Shown: positions 26,513 through 35,811 of the stretch, one piece after another
How positions within the stretch are numbered: position 1 is the first letter of the stretch
Layout of the letters: each line of letters begins with the position of its first letter
Made by a program: the position numbers and the translations under genes
Notes under the pieces: generated by a model
Databases searched by the model: none
Told to the model about the DNA's origin: nothing
Seen by the model: only the letters and a program-made list of their open reading frames with translations
Assembly: GCA_002842205.1 (NCBI GenBank)
Contig: PHCI01000017.1
Location: 21,282 to 85,281 of the forward strand
Reading direction: 5' to 3'
Source: Betaproteobacteria bacterium HGW-Betaproteobacteria-3
GTDB taxonomy: Bacteria > Pseudomonadota > Gammaproteobacteria > Burkholderiales > Burkholderiaceae_C
Length of the DNA stretch: 64,000 bases

Positions 26513-27793
26513 CTAGGCGGACAGCGGCCGTTGGCGCCAGGCCAGCACCGCCCCCAGCGCCAGCGCAGCGGCCGAAAACACCAGGCCGCGCGCCAGCCCG
26601 CCGGGGCCATCGGCAATCCAGCCCACCACCGTCGGGCCCACGATCTGCCCGGCGGCAAACAGGATGGTGAACGCGCTGATGCCCTGCGCCCACTGCGCGG
26701 GAGGCAGGTTGTGGCGCACCAGCGCCGTGGTGGACGCCACCACCGACAAGAACACCGCCCCAAACACCAGCCCTGACGCCAGCAACGCCCCCGCGTGCGC
26801 CGTGAACGCCGGCACCAGCGTGGCCAGCGCCAGCAGCGCGTTGAGCAGGGCCAACGCCCCACCGCCGCGGGCTCGGTCCAGCAGCCCCGCCCAGATGCGC
26901 GACGACGCCACCACCGCCACCCCCAGCAGCGCATAAAACCCCGTGATCGCCCCCGCGCTCGCCCCCTGCTCGCGCATCAGGGCGATCACAAAGGTCATGT
27001 AGCCGATGTAGCCCACCCCAAACAAGGTGTAGCCTGCCAGCGCAGGCGCCAGGCGGCGCCATCGAAAAGGCGGCAGCACGTCGGGCCAGGCGCCCTGCGC
27101 AGCCGTGCCCGTGGCAGCGGCCCCCGGCAGGCTCAGTTGCGCCAACCGGCGCGCGGGCCACAGCAGCGCCGCCGTCGCGCCCAGACAGGCCGCCGCCAGC
27201 GCCCACCAGGCCCAGGCCCAGCCGTGTGGCAGGTGGGCCGTGGCGTCGAGCACCCGCGGCACCAGCAGCGCCGACAGCACTATGCCAAACCCCGTGCCGC
27301 CGTAATACAGCCCGATCAACAGCCCGCCGCGCGCAGGTTGCAGCGCCCCCAGCCGCGCCGCGAGCAAACCCCCGGCAATGAACACAAAGGCACTGGCCAC
27401 CCCGGCCAGCAGGCGTTGCGCCAACAGCGGCGCCGCAGCCGTGAAAAAGCCGCTCAAGCCCATGAACAGGCTCGCCAGCAGCGCGCCCCACACCAGCAGC
27501 GGCGCCGGTCCGAAGCGCTGCATCAGCCGCGGCGTCACCAGCGCGCCCAGCAAATAGCCCAGTGCGTTGGCCGTGTTCATGGCGCCGGCCAGGGTGTACG
27601 ACCAGCCCAGGTCGGCCCGCATCGGCGGCAGCAGCAACCCGTACGAAAAGCGCGCCACGCCCAGCGACACCGCGGCGCCCAACGACAAGGCGACCGCCAG
27701 CCCCACGGCTTGCGCCGGGGTCATGCTCGGCCGCGGCTTCGGAGCGTCTGGCGGGGTCGGTGCGGTCGGTGAGGTCGGGTTGAGATGGGCCAA
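26513..27793 (-). CDS. MFS transporter, YbfB/YjiJ-like
   Basis: The product has 426 residues with 12 predicted membrane helices. VARFSYGLLLPPMRADLGWSYTLAGAMNTANALGYLLGAL is characteristic of the YbfB/YjiJ subfamily, including the family motif with Asp between helices 2 and 3. IGLYYGGTGFGIVLSALLVP follows in the N-terminal half. The proline-rich cytoplasmic N-terminus (about 25 residues) is variable. The substrate is unknown. Confidence 0.88.
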   Translation of the reverse strand: MAHLNPTSPTAPTPPDAPKPRPSMTPAQAVGLAVALSLGAAVSLGVARFSYGLLLPPMRADLGWSYTLAGAMNTANALGYLLGALVTPRLMQRFGPAPLLVWGALLASLFMGLSGFFTAAAPLLAQRLLAGVASAFVFIAGGLLAARLGALQPARGGLLIGLYYGGTGFGIVLSALLVPRVLDATAHLPHGWAWAWWALAAACLGATAALLWPARRLAQLSLPGAAATGTAAQGAWPDVLPPFRWRRLAPALAGYTLFGVGYIGYMTFVIALMREQGASAGAITGFYALLGVAVVASSRIWAGLLDRARGGGALALLNALLALATLVPAFTAHAGALLASGLVFGAVFLSVVASTTALVRHNLPPAQWAQGISAFTILFAAGQIVGPTVVGWIADGPGGLARGLVFSAAALALGAVLAWRQRPLSA

Positions 27794-27934
27794 GCGGTCT
27801 CCGGGTCAAGGGTTCGATTCTGCAGGCAGCGTGCCGGTGAGCGCCTCTGTCACATGCGTGTCATCGCCGCTTCGGCAAGGGCTTTGATTTGCCCGTAACC
27901 TCGGCGCTTTCCTCCTGAAAACCCGAAAGCAAGC

Positions 27935-29041
27935 ATGTCTTCATTGTTCTCCCCCCTGCAGGCCGGCGCCCTCGCGCTGGCCAACCGCATTGTCATGGCC
28001 CCGCTCACGCGCAACCGCGCGCCCGGCGCCGTCCCCACCGAGCTCATGCGCACCTATTACACGCAGCGCGCCAGCGCCGGCCTGATCGTCACCGAAGCCA
28101 CGGCCATCAGCCACCAGGGCCAGGGCTATGCCGACGTGCCCGGCATCTGGAGCGCCGAACAGGTGGCGGGCTGGAAGAAGATCACCGACAGCGTGCACGC
28201 CGCCGGCGGCAAGATCGTCGTCCAGCTCTGGCACGTGGGCCGGGTGTCGCACCACGAACTGCAACCCGGCGGGCAGGCACCCGTGGCGCCCTCGGCCATC
28301 ACCGCCAAGACCAAAACCGTGCTGATCCATGATGGCGTACCCGCCTTCGTGGACACCACCGAGCCCCGTGCACTGGCGCTGTCAGAACTGCCCGGCCTCA
28401 TCGAAGACTACCGCCACGCCGCGCGCAACGCCATGGCGGCAGGCTTTGACGGCGTCGAAGCGCACGGCGCCAACGGCTACCTGCTCGACCAGTTCCTGCG
28501 CTCGGGCTCCAACCACCGCACCGACGCGTATGGCGGCCCGATCGAGAACCGCGCCCGCCTGCTCATCGAGGTGATGACCGCCGTGGCCGGGGAAATCGGC
28601 GGCGACCGCACCGGCCTGCGCCTGTCCCCGGTGACCCCGGCCAACGACGCCAGCGACCCGCAGCCGCAGCCGCTGTTCGAACACGTGGTGCGCCAGCTCG
28701 CCCCGCTGGGCCTGGCCTACCTCCACCTCATTGAAGGCCAGACCGGCGGCGCACGGGATTACATGCAAGGCGAAAAGCCGTTTGACTACGCCGCCCTGCG
28801 CGCCGCCTACCGCGCGGCCGGTGGCCGTGCCGCCTGGATGGTGAACAACGGCTACGACGGCGCGCTGGCCAACCAGTCGCTGGCCGCGGGGGCCGACCTG
28901 GTGGCCTTCGGCAAGCTGTTCATCGCCAACCCCGACCTGGTGCGTCGCCTGCGGGAAGAAAAGCCCCTCAACGAGCCCGACCGCACGACCTTCTACGGCG
29001 GTGGCGCCAAAGGCTATACAGACTACCCAACACTGGCCTGA
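27935..29041 (+). CDS. nemA: Old Yellow Enzyme-family alkene reductase (NemA-like)
   Basis: The product has 368 residues. FSPLQAGALALANRIVMAPLTRNRA begins the FMN-binding TIM barrel. VQLWHVGRVSHH follows, and the catalytic HGANGYLLDQFL region with GSNHRTDAYGG is intact. Members reduce activated alkenes, N-ethylmaleimide, quinones and nitro-esters with NADPH. It is probably monocistronic. The symbol is given by family resemblance, not proven function. Confidence 0.9.
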   Translation: MSSLFSPLQAGALALANRIVMAPLTRNRAPGAVPTELMRTYYTQRASAGLIVTEATAISHQGQGYADVPGIWSAEQVAGWKKITDSVHAAGGKIVVQLWHVGRVSHHELQPGGQAPVAPSAITAKTKTVLIHDGVPAFVDTTEPRALALSELPGLIEDYRHAARNAMAAGFDGVEAHGANGYLLDQFLRSGSNHRTDAYGGPIENRARLLIEVMTAVAGEIGGDRTGLRLSPVTPANDASDPQPQPLFEHVVRQLAPLGLAYLHLIEGQTGGARDYMQGEKPFDYAALRAAYRAAGGRAAWMVNNGYDGALANQSLAAGADLVAFGKLFIANPDLVRRLREEKPLNEPDRTTFYGGGAKGYTDYPTLA

Positions 29042-29083
29042 TCGGGCTTTTGGGGCGGCGCCGGGCCCCGTAAACTCCGCCTC

Positions 29084-29743
29084 ATGAAAACGATGCTTCA
29101 CCCCAACGCCCTGGTGCCGCTGGCCGTCCTGTGCGGCGCCTTGATGGCCTTGCCCGCCCATGCGGGCCGCCCGCTGGTCGTCGATGACGCCGATGTCGCC
29201 GAGGCTGGCACCGGCCATGTCGAGGCCTGGTACGGCCGACTGACCGGCCGCACCAACACCTGGAACGTCGCCCCGGTATTTGTGGTGGTGGACGGCCTGG
29301 AACTGGGCGCAGCCCTCGTCCGCGACACCACCGCCCCCGCCACCGGCAGTGCGCTGCAGGCCAAGTGGCGCATCACGCCGGTGCAGGAGCACGGCTGCAA
29401 CCTGGGCGCCTCCGTGGGGGCCAGCCACGCCAGCCATGGCGGTGGCAACGCCACCTTTGTGAACGCGATCGGCACCTGCAACAGCGACTTTGGGGCCCTG
29501 CACCTGAACCTTGGCGGCAACCGTGCAAGCCACGGGCCCACGCTTGGCACCTGGGGTGTGGCCGTGGAACGGGCCTTCGACCGGATCACGGCCAACCTGG
29601 AAGCCTTCGGCCAGCGCCGCAGCAAGCCCGGCTTTCAGGCCGGCTTGCGGACCGACATCGCGCCGGGGCTGCAGATTGACGGCAGCATGGGCCGCCAGGA
29701 ACGCGACACGCTGTTCAGCGTGGGCTTCAAGAAAATCTATTGA
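29084..29743 (+). CDS. Secreted outer-membrane-barrel-like protein, function unknown
   Basis: The product has 219 residues. The signal peptide (MKTMLHPNALVPLAVLCGALMALPAHA) is followed by RPLVVDDADVAEAGTGHVEAWYGRLTG, a start I associate with Comamonadaceae outer-membrane proteins of unknown role. Alternating strands follow and the protein ends in VGFKKIY, with a C-terminal aromatic typical of barrel insertion. No catalytic residues are evident. It lies 42 bases after the alkene reductase gene on the same strand. Confidence 0.65.
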   Translation: MKTMLHPNALVPLAVLCGALMALPAHAGRPLVVDDADVAEAGTGHVEAWYGRLTGRTNTWNVAPVFVVVDGLELGAALVRDTTAPATGSALQAKWRITPVQEHGCNLGASVGASHASHGGGNATFVNAIGTCNSDFGALHLNLGGNRASHGPTLGTWGVAVERAFDRITANLEAFGQRRSKPGFQAGLRTDIAPGLQIDGSMGRQERDTLFSVGFKKIY

Positions 29744-29809
29744 GCCCACCGGACCCATGGGCGCCACGGACGGTCGGCGCCGCGCCACCGGCGTGCTGCG
29801 ACCGATGGG

Positions 29810-30394
29810 TCAGGCCGGCCCGACCCCGATCGGCGCTGGCGCCTTCATGAGGATGCGGGTGAACAGACGGTTGTAGTTGCCGTCGCGCGCAGCACCCGAC
29901 ACGAGAGGGTCGCGTGACACACCAAACACGGCGTCCAGCGCCTTCCAGTCGTCCGCGTCAAACAGGCGCTTGGCCTCGGGCAGGATCTCGGTCTCCTCCA
30001 GCCGCATGTGCTCCAGGTAAAAGTCCAGGTACTTCCGGGCCTCGGTCTCAAACGCCTCGCGGCGCGACTCGCCCATCAGCTCCCACGCCAGCAGCCGGTG
30101 CTGCAACTCGCGCACCGCCGACTCGCCCTTCATGTGGTCGCGGTCGAGCCGTTCGATCAGCGGCCGGGTCTGCGGCGACAGCCGTGCCACGCGCGGAAAC
30201 AGCACGTCCGACTCCATCGGGTGGTGCAGTTTTTCAGGAAACTCGTCGATGTAGAACAGCATGGCGCGCACCACGTCAAAAAACGACTCGGGCGCGTCGC
30301 CCGGGCCGCGCTCCACCATCAGCTGCAGCGACAGCAGCATCGCCGCCAGGGCGGCATGTTCGTCACGGATGACCTGAAGGCTGGTGGGTTGCAT
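29810..30394 (-). CDS. Hemerythrin-domain protein
   Basis: The ATG at 30394 with AAGGAG upstream gives 194 residues. The HHE pattern is present: IRDEHAALAAM, a second His in FPEKLHHPMESDVLFPRV, DRDHMKGE, and FYLEHMRLEETEILPEAK. Together these supply the di-iron ligands. Such proteins bind or sense O2 or NO, or serve in iron-centre repair. An FNR-like box lies 62 bases upstream, which fits anaerobic or NO control. The partner is unknown. Confidence 0.88.
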   Translation of the reverse strand: MQPTSLQVIRDEHAALAAMLLSLQLMVERGPGDAPESFFDVVRAMLFYIDEFPEKLHHPMESDVLFPRVARLSPQTRPLIERLDRDHMKGESAVRELQHRLLAWELMGESRREAFETEARKYLDFYLEHMRLEETEILPEAKRLFDADDWKALDAVFGVSRDPLVSGAARDGNYNRLFTRILMKAPAPIGVGPA

Positions 30395-30456
30395 GGCGAC
30401 TCCTTGCGTGGGAACACTCAACCGCCTGAGGATGCCTGCGGCGGCCCGCGGCAACC

Positions 30457-30470
30457 ATGACCTGGATCAA
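30457..30470 (-). promoter_or_regulatory. FNR/DNR-like box upstream of the hemerythrin gene
   Basis: On the minus strand it reads TTGATCCAGGTCAT against the FNR consensus TTGAT-N4-ATCAA. The left half is perfect and the right half has two differences. It is centred about 69 bases upstream of the start codon, which is suitable for activation. Confidence 0.6.
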
Positions 30471-30489
30471 GCCCGGCGCATTCCGCCGT

Positions 30490-32745
30490 TCATTGCGGCG
30501 GCTTCCAGCGCTTGAGCAGCAGGGCATTGCTCATGACGCTGACCGAACTCAACGCCATCGCGGCGCCCGCCATCACCGGGTTCAGAAAGCCCAGCGCGGC
30601 CAGCGGAATGCCGGCCACGTTGTAGGCAAAGGCCCAGAACAGGTTTTGCCGGATCTTGGCCACGGTGCGGCGCGAGATGTCCAGCGCACCGGCCACCAGC
30701 GCCACGTCGCCCCGCATCAGCGTGATGCCCGCCACGTGCATCGCCACGTCGGTGCCCGTGCCCATGGCCAGGCCCACGTCGGCCGCGGCCAGCGCGGGCG
30801 CGTCGTTCACGCCGTCGCCGACGAAGGCTACGGTGTGGATGTGGCCAGCGGCGGGGTGGCCCCCACGCTTCAACTCCACCACTTTTGCGGCCTTGTCGCC
30901 GGGCAGCACCTCGGCCATCACCTCGTCGGGTTGCAGGCCCAGGCGCGCGCCCATGGCCAGCGCGGCGCCGCGGTTGTCGCCGGAAATCATGCGCAGGCGC
31001 AGGCCGCGGGCGCGCATCGCAGCCAGCGCCTCACGGGCCCCCGGCTTGGGCTCGTCGCCAAACGCCATCAGGGCGCGCAGGCGCAGGCCGTCAGGCGTGC
31101 GTTCGGCCATGGCGGACACGGTGGCCCCTTCGTGCTGCAACGCGGCCGCACGGGGTGCCAGCGCGGCCAACGGCACGCCCAGTTCGTCGAACCAGCGCAG
31201 GCTGCCGATCAGATAGCGTTGCGCGCCCACCTCGCCCTCGCTGCCGCGCCCGGGCACAGCACTCACGTGGGTCGGCGCCGCCACGGTCAGGCCGCGCGCC
31301 CGGGCCGCGGCCACCACGGCACGCGCCAGTGGGTGCTCGCTGCCGCTTTGCAGGCTGGCGGCCGCGGCCAGCACCGCCGCGTCGTCGCCGCCCCCGGGCA
31401 GTTCCAGCGCCACCAGCCGCGGTTGCCCCACGGTCAGCGTGCCGGTCTTGTCCAGCGCCACCGTGTCCACCTTGTGGGCAATCTCCAGCGCCTGCGCGTC
31501 CTTGATCAGAATGCCGTGCTTCGCTGCCACACCGGTGCCGGCCATGATGGCCGTGGGCGTGGCCAGCCCCAGTGCGCACGGGCAGGCAATCACCAGCACC
31601 GTCACCGCGCGAATCAGCGCCAGCTCGAACGGGTGGCCGCTCAGCCACCAACCCAACAGCGTGACCAGCGCAATCCCCAGCACCACCGGCACGAACACAG
31701 CCGACACCTGGTCCACCAGCCGCTGGATCGGCGCCTTGGCCGCCTGCGCGTCTTCCACCAGGCGGATGATCTGTGCCAGCACGGTCTCGGCACCCACCGC
31801 GCGCACCTGCAAAACGACGCGGCCATCGCCATTGATACTGCCCCCGGTCAGGCGGTCGCCCACGGTCTTGCTGACGGGCAGCGGCTCGCCGGTGAGCATC
31901 GACTCATCGACCTGCGTGTGCCCTTCGAGCACCTCGCCGTCCACCGGCACCCGTTCACCCGGACGCACCACCAGCCGGTCGGTCACCAGCACCTCGGCCA
32001 CGGGAAGGTCAGTTTCGCCCCCACGGTCGTGCGCGCCCCGCAGCACATGCGCCACATCGGGCCGCAGCGAGTGCAGCGCGCGGATGGCCGAGGTGGTCTG
32101 CCGTTTGGCGCGCGCCTCCAGCCATTTGCCCAGCAGCACCAACGTGACCACCACGGCCGACGCTTCAAAGTACAGATGCATCATCTGGCCCGGTTGCGCC
32201 ACCCACCACAGCCACACCGACAGGGCCCAGCCCGCGCTGGTGCCGATGGCCACCAGCAAATCCATGTTGCCGCTGCGCGCCTTCAGGGCGTGCCAGGCGG
32301 CGCGGTAAAAGCGCGCCCCCAGAATGAACTGCACCGGCGTGGCCAACGCAAACTGCACCCAGGCCGGCAGCATCCAGTGCAAGCCGAACAGATCGGCCAG
32401 CATGGGCAACACCAGAGGGGTCGACAACACCAGCCCGATCGCCACCGGCGCAAAACCGGCCCAGGGCGAGGCGTCTTCCAGCGCGTCGGCCTGCGCGGGC
32501 GACCGCGGCTCGTACCCGGCATCGCGCACCGCCCGGCGCAGGCGTGCCTCCATCTGGTCCGATGGCGCAAACACGATGCGGGCCGATTCGGTGGCGAGGT
32601 TGATGGTGGCTTCGTGCACGCCCGGCACCTTCTTGAGGGCTCGCTCCACGCGCGACACGCACGAGGCACAGGTCATGCCGCCAATGGCCAGGTCCAGCGT
32701 GGGCAGGGGCGCTGGCAGCGGCGCGGAGAGGGTCGCGGTATTCAT
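30490..32745 (-). CDS. copA: Copper-exporting P-type ATPase CopA
   Basis: The product has 751 residues from the ATG at 32745. The N-terminal heavy-metal domain has GMTCASC. Membrane motif CPC occurs in [13 protein letters not shown]. The phosphorylation site is DKTGTLTVG, the HP motif is in SEHPLARAV, and the hinge is [11 protein letters not shown]. It pumps Cu(I) out of the cytoplasm at the expense of ATP. It is divergent from copZ-cueR, with CueR operators between them. Only one metal-binding N-domain is present. Confidence 0.96.
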   Translation of the reverse strand: MNTATLSAPLPAPLPTLDLAIGGMTCASCVSRVERALKKVPGVHEATINLATESARIVFAPSDQMEARLRRAVRDAGYEPRSPAQADALEDASPWAGFAPVAIGLVLSTPLVLPMLADLFGLHWMLPAWVQFALATPVQFILGARFYRAAWHALKARSGNMDLLVAIGTSAGWALSVWLWWVAQPGQMMHLYFEASAVVVTLVLLGKWLEARAKRQTTSAIRALHSLRPDVAHVLRGAHDRGGETDLPVAEVLVTDRLVVRPGERVPVDGEVLEGHTQVDESMLTGEPLPVSKTVGDRLTGGSINGDGRVVLQVRAVGAETVLAQIIRLVEDAQAAKAPIQRLVDQVSAVFVPVVLGIALVTLLGWWLSGHPFELALIRAVTVLVIACPCALGLATPTAIMAGTGVAAKHGILIKDAQALEIAHKVDTVALDKTGTLTVGQPRLVALELPGGGDDAAVLAAAASLQSGSEHPLARAVVAAARARGLTVAAPTHVSAVPGRGSEGEVGAQRYLIGSLRWFDELGVPLAALAPRAAALQHEGATVSAMAERTPDGLRLRALMAFGDEPKPGAREALAAMRARGLRLRMISGDNRGAALAMGARLGLQPDEVMAEVLPGDKAAKVVELKRGGHPAAGHIHTVAFVGDGVNDAPALAAADVGLAMGTGTDVAMHVAGITLMRGDVALVAGALDISRRTVAKIRQNLFWAFAYNVAGIPLAALGFLNPVMAGAAMALSSVSVMSNALLLKRWKPPQ

Positions 32746-32752
32746 GGGCACA

Positions 32753-32783
32753 AGCTTAAACCTTGCCATTAGGGGAAGGTCAA
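32753..32783 (-). promoter_or_regulatory. copA promoter with CueR operator
   Basis: On the minus strand, TTGACC, a 19-base spacer and TAAGCT form a MerR-family promoter. The dyad ACCTTCC...GGCAAGGT at 32760-32780 overlaps the spacer. The elongated 19-bp spacing is diagnostic of MerR/CueR activation by DNA twisting. Confidence 0.85.
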
Positions 32784-32834
32784 CCGCTTGATGTCACTCA
32801 ACCTTGCGGCGCGCAGGGCTACGCAACGGGGCGT

Positions 32835-32865
32835 TTGACCTTCCCATAGGGGCAGGGTTCAGACT
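32835..32865 (+). promoter_or_regulatory. copZ-cueR promoter with CueR operator
   Basis: TTGACC (32835-32840), a 19-base spacer and CAGACT contain the dyad ACCTTCCC...GGCAGGGT at 32838-32858. It is the second CueR site of the divergent copper regulon. Confidence 0.82.
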
Positions 32866-32901
32866 ATGCTTGTGTCCAACCCGATGATTGAAGGAGCTTT
32901 C

Positions 32902-33099
32902 ATGAACCAGACCTTTCAAGTGCAAGGCATGACCTGTGGCCACTGTGAGCGCGCCGTGACCGAAGCCGTCAAGCAGGTCGATCCACAGGCCGAGGTCAAA
33001 ATCGACCGCAGCACCGGCACGGTGGACGTGCAAAGCAGCGCCGGGCGCGCCGCGCTGGCCCACGCCATCGCCGAAGAAGGCTACGCCGTCGCTGCCTGA
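32902..33099 (+). CDS. copZ: Copper chaperone CopZ
   Basis: The ATG at 32902 with AAGGAG upstream gives 65 residues, a single HMA domain. The Cu(I) site is GMTCGHC, followed by RAVTEAVKQVDPQAEVKIDRSTGTVDV. It shuttles Cu(I) in the cytoplasm to CopA or the regulator. The next gene, cueR, begins 10 bases downstream. Confidence 0.95.
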   Translation: MNQTFQVQGMTCGHCERAVTEAVKQVDPQAEVKIDRSTGTVDVQSSAGRAALAHAIAEEGYAVAA

Positions 33100-33109
33100 A
33101 TTCCGCGCC

Positions 33110-33556
33110 ATGTTCGACGCCACCCTCGCTGCCCTCGCCACCCAGCCCGTGAACATCGGCGCAGCCGCGCGGCACTCGGGTGTGTCGCCCAAGATGGTGC
33201 GGCACTATGAATCGCTGGGCCTGCTGCCTGCCGTGGCGCGCACCGACAGCGGTTACCGCCAGTACAGCGCGGCCGACATCCACAGCCTGCAGTTCATCAA
33301 GCGCGCGCGCGATCTCGGCTTTTCCATGGCCGAAATCGCCGAACTCATGGGCCTGTGGCACAACCGGCGCCGCGCCAGCGCCAGTGTGCAACGCATTGCG
33401 CAAAAGCATTCGGACGAGCTGGTCCAGCGCATCGCCGCCCTGCAGGCCATGCAGCGCACGCTGTCGCAGCTGATCCAGGGTTGCCGCGGCGACGACCGGC
33501 CCGACTGCCCGATCCTGGACGACCTCGCCGGTCACTCACCAGGGCCAGGGTCATGA
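33110..33556 (+). CDS. cueR: Cu(I)-responsive MerR-family regulator CueR
   Basis: The product has 148 residues. The winged HTH contains NIGAAARHSGVSPKMVRHYESLGLLP, then GYRQYSAADIHSLQFIKRARDLGFSMAEIAEL. The C-terminal metal loop has two Cys in GCRGDDRPDCP, the Cu(I)-binding arrangement. It activates copA and copZ through the two 19-bp-spaced promoters. Its stop overlaps the start of the next gene (ATGA). Confidence 0.93.
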   Translation: MFDATLAALATQPVNIGAAARHSGVSPKMVRHYESLGLLPAVARTDSGYRQYSAADIHSLQFIKRARDLGFSMAEIAELMGLWHNRRRASASVQRIAQKHSDELVQRIAALQAMQRTLSQLIQGCRGDDRPDCPILDDLAGHSPGPGS

Positions 33557-34227
33557 GCGCAGGGCCAACCCAAGCCAGCTCAGCCCCCGACCCGGCCACG
33601 CTATACCCGGCGCTGGCCTCGGTGCACCCCGCATGGGCCGCGCTCGGCCCCGCCGCCGGCCCCCATCACTTTGCGGCGGGCGTGCCGTTGTTTGAAGAAA
33701 ACGCGCCGTGCCAGGGCTTCCCGCTGGTGCTCGACGGCGAAGTCAAGGTTTCGCGCTCGTCCGGCGACGGCCGCTCGCTGGAGCTGTACCGCGTGGTGCC
33801 GGGCGAGCTGTGCCTGGTGTCGTCGGCCAGCCTGTTCCGCGGCCAGCCGCTGTCGGCCCATGGCGTGACCACGCGCCCCACCACGCTGATGATGATTGCG
33901 CCGCCGGTGTTTGCGCAGTGGCTGGAAGACGCGGACTTCCGCCGCGAGGTGCTCGCCCTGTTTGCCGAGCGCATGGCCGACCTCACCAGCCTGATCGACG
34001 CCGTGGCGTTCCAAAAGCTCGACCAGCGCCTGGCCGCGGCCTTGCTCGGTCACGGGCAAGACCTCGCCATCACGCACCAGGCGCTGGCCGACGACCTGGG
34101 CACGGTGCGCGAGATCGTCACGCGGCTGCTGCGCCGCTTCGAGCGCGAGGGTTGGGTGGCCCTGTCGCGCGAGCACATCCGGATTTGCGACAGCGCCGCA
34201 CTGCGGCGGGTGGCCGCGCGGCATTGA
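33553..34227 (+). CDS. Crp/FNR-family transcriptional regulator
   Basis: The product has 224 residues from the ATG that overlaps the cueR stop. An N-terminal cyclic-nucleotide-like beta barrel (GVPLFEENAPCQGFPLVLDGEVKVSR and later strands) precedes a dimerisation helix and a winged HTH (QALADDLGTVREIVTRLLRRFEREGWVAL). The FNR iron-sulfur Cys cluster is absent; only scattered Cys residues appear. It could be a DNR-type haem/NO regulator or an unliganded sensor. FNR-like boxes lie upstream of the neighbouring DUF2892 gene and the hemerythrin gene, which may be its targets. Confidence 0.88.
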   Translation: MSAGPTQASSAPDPATLYPALASVHPAWAALGPAAGPHHFAAGVPLFEENAPCQGFPLVLDGEVKVSRSSGDGRSLELYRVVPGELCLVSSASLFRGQPLSAHGVTTRPTTLMMIAPPVFAQWLEDADFRREVLALFAERMADLTSLIDAVAFQKLDQRLAAALLGHGQDLAITHQALADDLGTVREIVTRLLRRFEREGWVALSREHIRICDSAALRRVAARH

Positions 34228-34289
34228 ACCGGCCCGCCCGCAAAAGCCTGCGCTTTGGAGCGGCCGCAACGCCCCGGCGGCCTTCCAGG

Positions 34290-34303
34290 GTGACTCAGGT
34301 CAC
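34290..34303 (+). promoter_or_regulatory. Crp/FNR-type palindrome upstream of DUF2892 gene
   Basis: GTGACTCAGGTCAC is a perfect palindrome with GTGAC arms and a 4-bp spacer, the Crp/FNR geometry. It lies 75 bases upstream of the small membrane-protein gene and just after the Crp/FNR-type regulator gene. Confidence 0.55.
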
Positions 34304-34377
34304 AGACGCCGCCGCTGCCCCGCGGTGCAATGGGCCTGAACCGAAACCCACCCTATTCCACCCTGAAAGGACATCCC

Positions 34378-34572
34378 ATGTCATCCAACGAAGCCGGTTT
34401 CGACCGCATCCTGCGCATCGTCGCGGGCCTGGCGCTCATCGGTCTGGCCTTCACCGGCACCATCGGCCTGTGGGGCTATCTGGGCGTCGTGCTGCTGGCC
34501 ACGGGCCTGATCGGCTGGTGCCCGATCTACAAGGTGCTGGGCATCAACACCTGCGCCGTCAAGATCAAATAG
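34378..34572 (+). CDS. DUF2892 (YgaP-like transmembrane) small protein
   Basis: The product has 64 residues. NEAGFDRILRIVAGLALIGLAFTG leads into two membrane helices and ends with GWCPIYKVLGINTCAVKIK, the DUF2892 pattern also found attached to YgaP rhodaneses. The two Cys are the conserved pair of the family. The function is unknown. A Crp/FNR-type palindrome upstream suggests oxygen- or NO-linked control. AAAGGACAT provides the ribosome site. Confidence 0.85.
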   Translation: MSSNEAGFDRILRIVAGLALIGLAFTGTIGLWGYLGVVLLATGLIGWCPIYKVLGINTCAVKIK

Positions 34573-34668
34573 CGCATCGCACCCCCGCGCGGCGGCATAA
34601 CCCTGACGCCGCGCCATGAATCCGGGTGGTGGTCCAATCACGGGTGTTGCCCCTTACCGAAGGCCCCC

Positions 34669-35574
34669 ATGACGCCCCTGCAACCCGCCACCGTCCACCG
34701 CCCGCGCACGGTCGAGCGCATCGTCCACGGCCAGCCCACGAGCGATGGCGCGGGGGTCAAGCTGCTGCGCCTGCTCACGCACGACCTGCAGCAGCGGCTT
34801 GACCCGTTCCTGATGCTCGACAACTTTGCCAGCGACGACCCGGACGACTACATCGCCGGTTTCCCGGACCACCCGCACCGCGGCTTCGAGACCGTGACCT
34901 ACATGATCACCGGCCGCATGCGCCACCGCGACAGCGCGGGCCACGAGGGCCTGCTGCAAAACGGCGGCGTGCAGTGGATGACGGCCGGCCGCGGCCTGGT
35001 CCACAGCGAACTGCCCGAGCAGGAAGAAGGCGCCATGGAGGGCTTTCAGCTCTGGCTCAACCTGCCCGCCAAGGACAAGATGTGCACGCCCTGGTACCGC
35101 GACATCCAGAGCGGCGACATCCCCGGCTTCACGCTCGCGGCCGATGCAGCACACCATGGCGACCGCCCTGGCGTGCAGGTCCGCGTGATCGCCGGCAGCA
35201 GCCACGGCGTGCACGGCGCCGTGCAGCGCGACGGCACGGCCCCGCTCTACCTGGACCTCACCCTGCCGCCCGGCGCCCGCTTCAGCCAGCCGCTGCCCGA
35301 TGGCCACAACGCCTTTGTGGTGGTGTACCGCGAATCCGTCAACGTGGGCGACACCGCCGTGGCCCACCGCAAGATGGCGATCCTGCGCAACGACGCCGGC
35401 AGCGACGGCATCACCCTCAGCGCGTCCGCCACGCTGGCCGCACCGGCCCGCGTGCTGCTGATCGCCGGGCAGCCGCTGCACGAACCCATTGCGCAGTACG
35501 GCCCGTTCGTGATGAACACGCGAGAGCAGCTCATGCAGGCGGTGGACGACTTCCAGAACGGCCGGCTGGTTTGA
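34669..35574 (+). CDS. Pirin-family protein
   Basis: The product has 301 residues. The bicupin fold shows FLMLDNFASDDPDDYIAGFPDHPHRGFETVTYMITGRMRHRDS, whose His residues bind a metal, and GGVQWMTAGRGLVHSELPE. Pirins act as quercetin 2,3-dioxygenases or as redox-sensitive cofactors; the role here is not settled. It is followed by a dispersed repeat copy. Confidence 0.92.
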   Translation: MTPLQPATVHRPRTVERIVHGQPTSDGAGVKLLRLLTHDLQQRLDPFLMLDNFASDDPDDYIAGFPDHPHRGFETVTYMITGRMRHRDSAGHEGLLQNGGVQWMTAGRGLVHSELPEQEEGAMEGFQLWLNLPAKDKMCTPWYRDIQSGDIPGFTLAADAAHHGDRPGVQVRVIAGSSHGVHGAVQRDGTAPLYLDLTLPPGARFSQPLPDGHNAFVVVYRESVNVGDTAVAHRKMAILRNDAGSDGITLSASATLAAPARVLLIAGQPLHEPIAQYGPFVMNTREQLMQAVDDFQNGRLV

Positions 35575-35593
35575 GTCAGGGCCCTCAATAAGT

Positions 35594-35652
35594 TCTGTTT
35601 TAATAGCAAACTATTGCGATTTGACGGGGGCTTATGGCCAATTTGGCTTCAA
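35594..35652 (+). repeat. Dispersed repeat family 1, copy D
   Basis: The sequence runs TTCTGTTTTAATAGCAAACT, ATTGCGATTTGACGGGGG and CTTATGGCCAATTTGGC, just after the pirin gene in sense orientation. The remaining 160 bases before the next gene hold nothing recognisable apart from its ribosome site. Confidence 0.87.
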
Positions 35653-35811
35653 AATCCTCGCCCAAACCCGTTGACGCGCCCCGCCCGGGCAGCGCCAAAA
35701 CTTTACAAAGCATCACCCCCGCGCAATCGGGGCGAAACATCGGGCGGCCACACTTGTTTTCAACCTGATGCCAAGTTGGTGCTTCAGGCACTCATGAAGA
35801 AGGAAGTTGCC

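Noticed and set aside
30457..32772. 771-codon open frame antisense to copA
   Set aside because: Very long but low-complexity and His/Gln/Arg-rich; copA on the other strand has every P-type ATPase motif.
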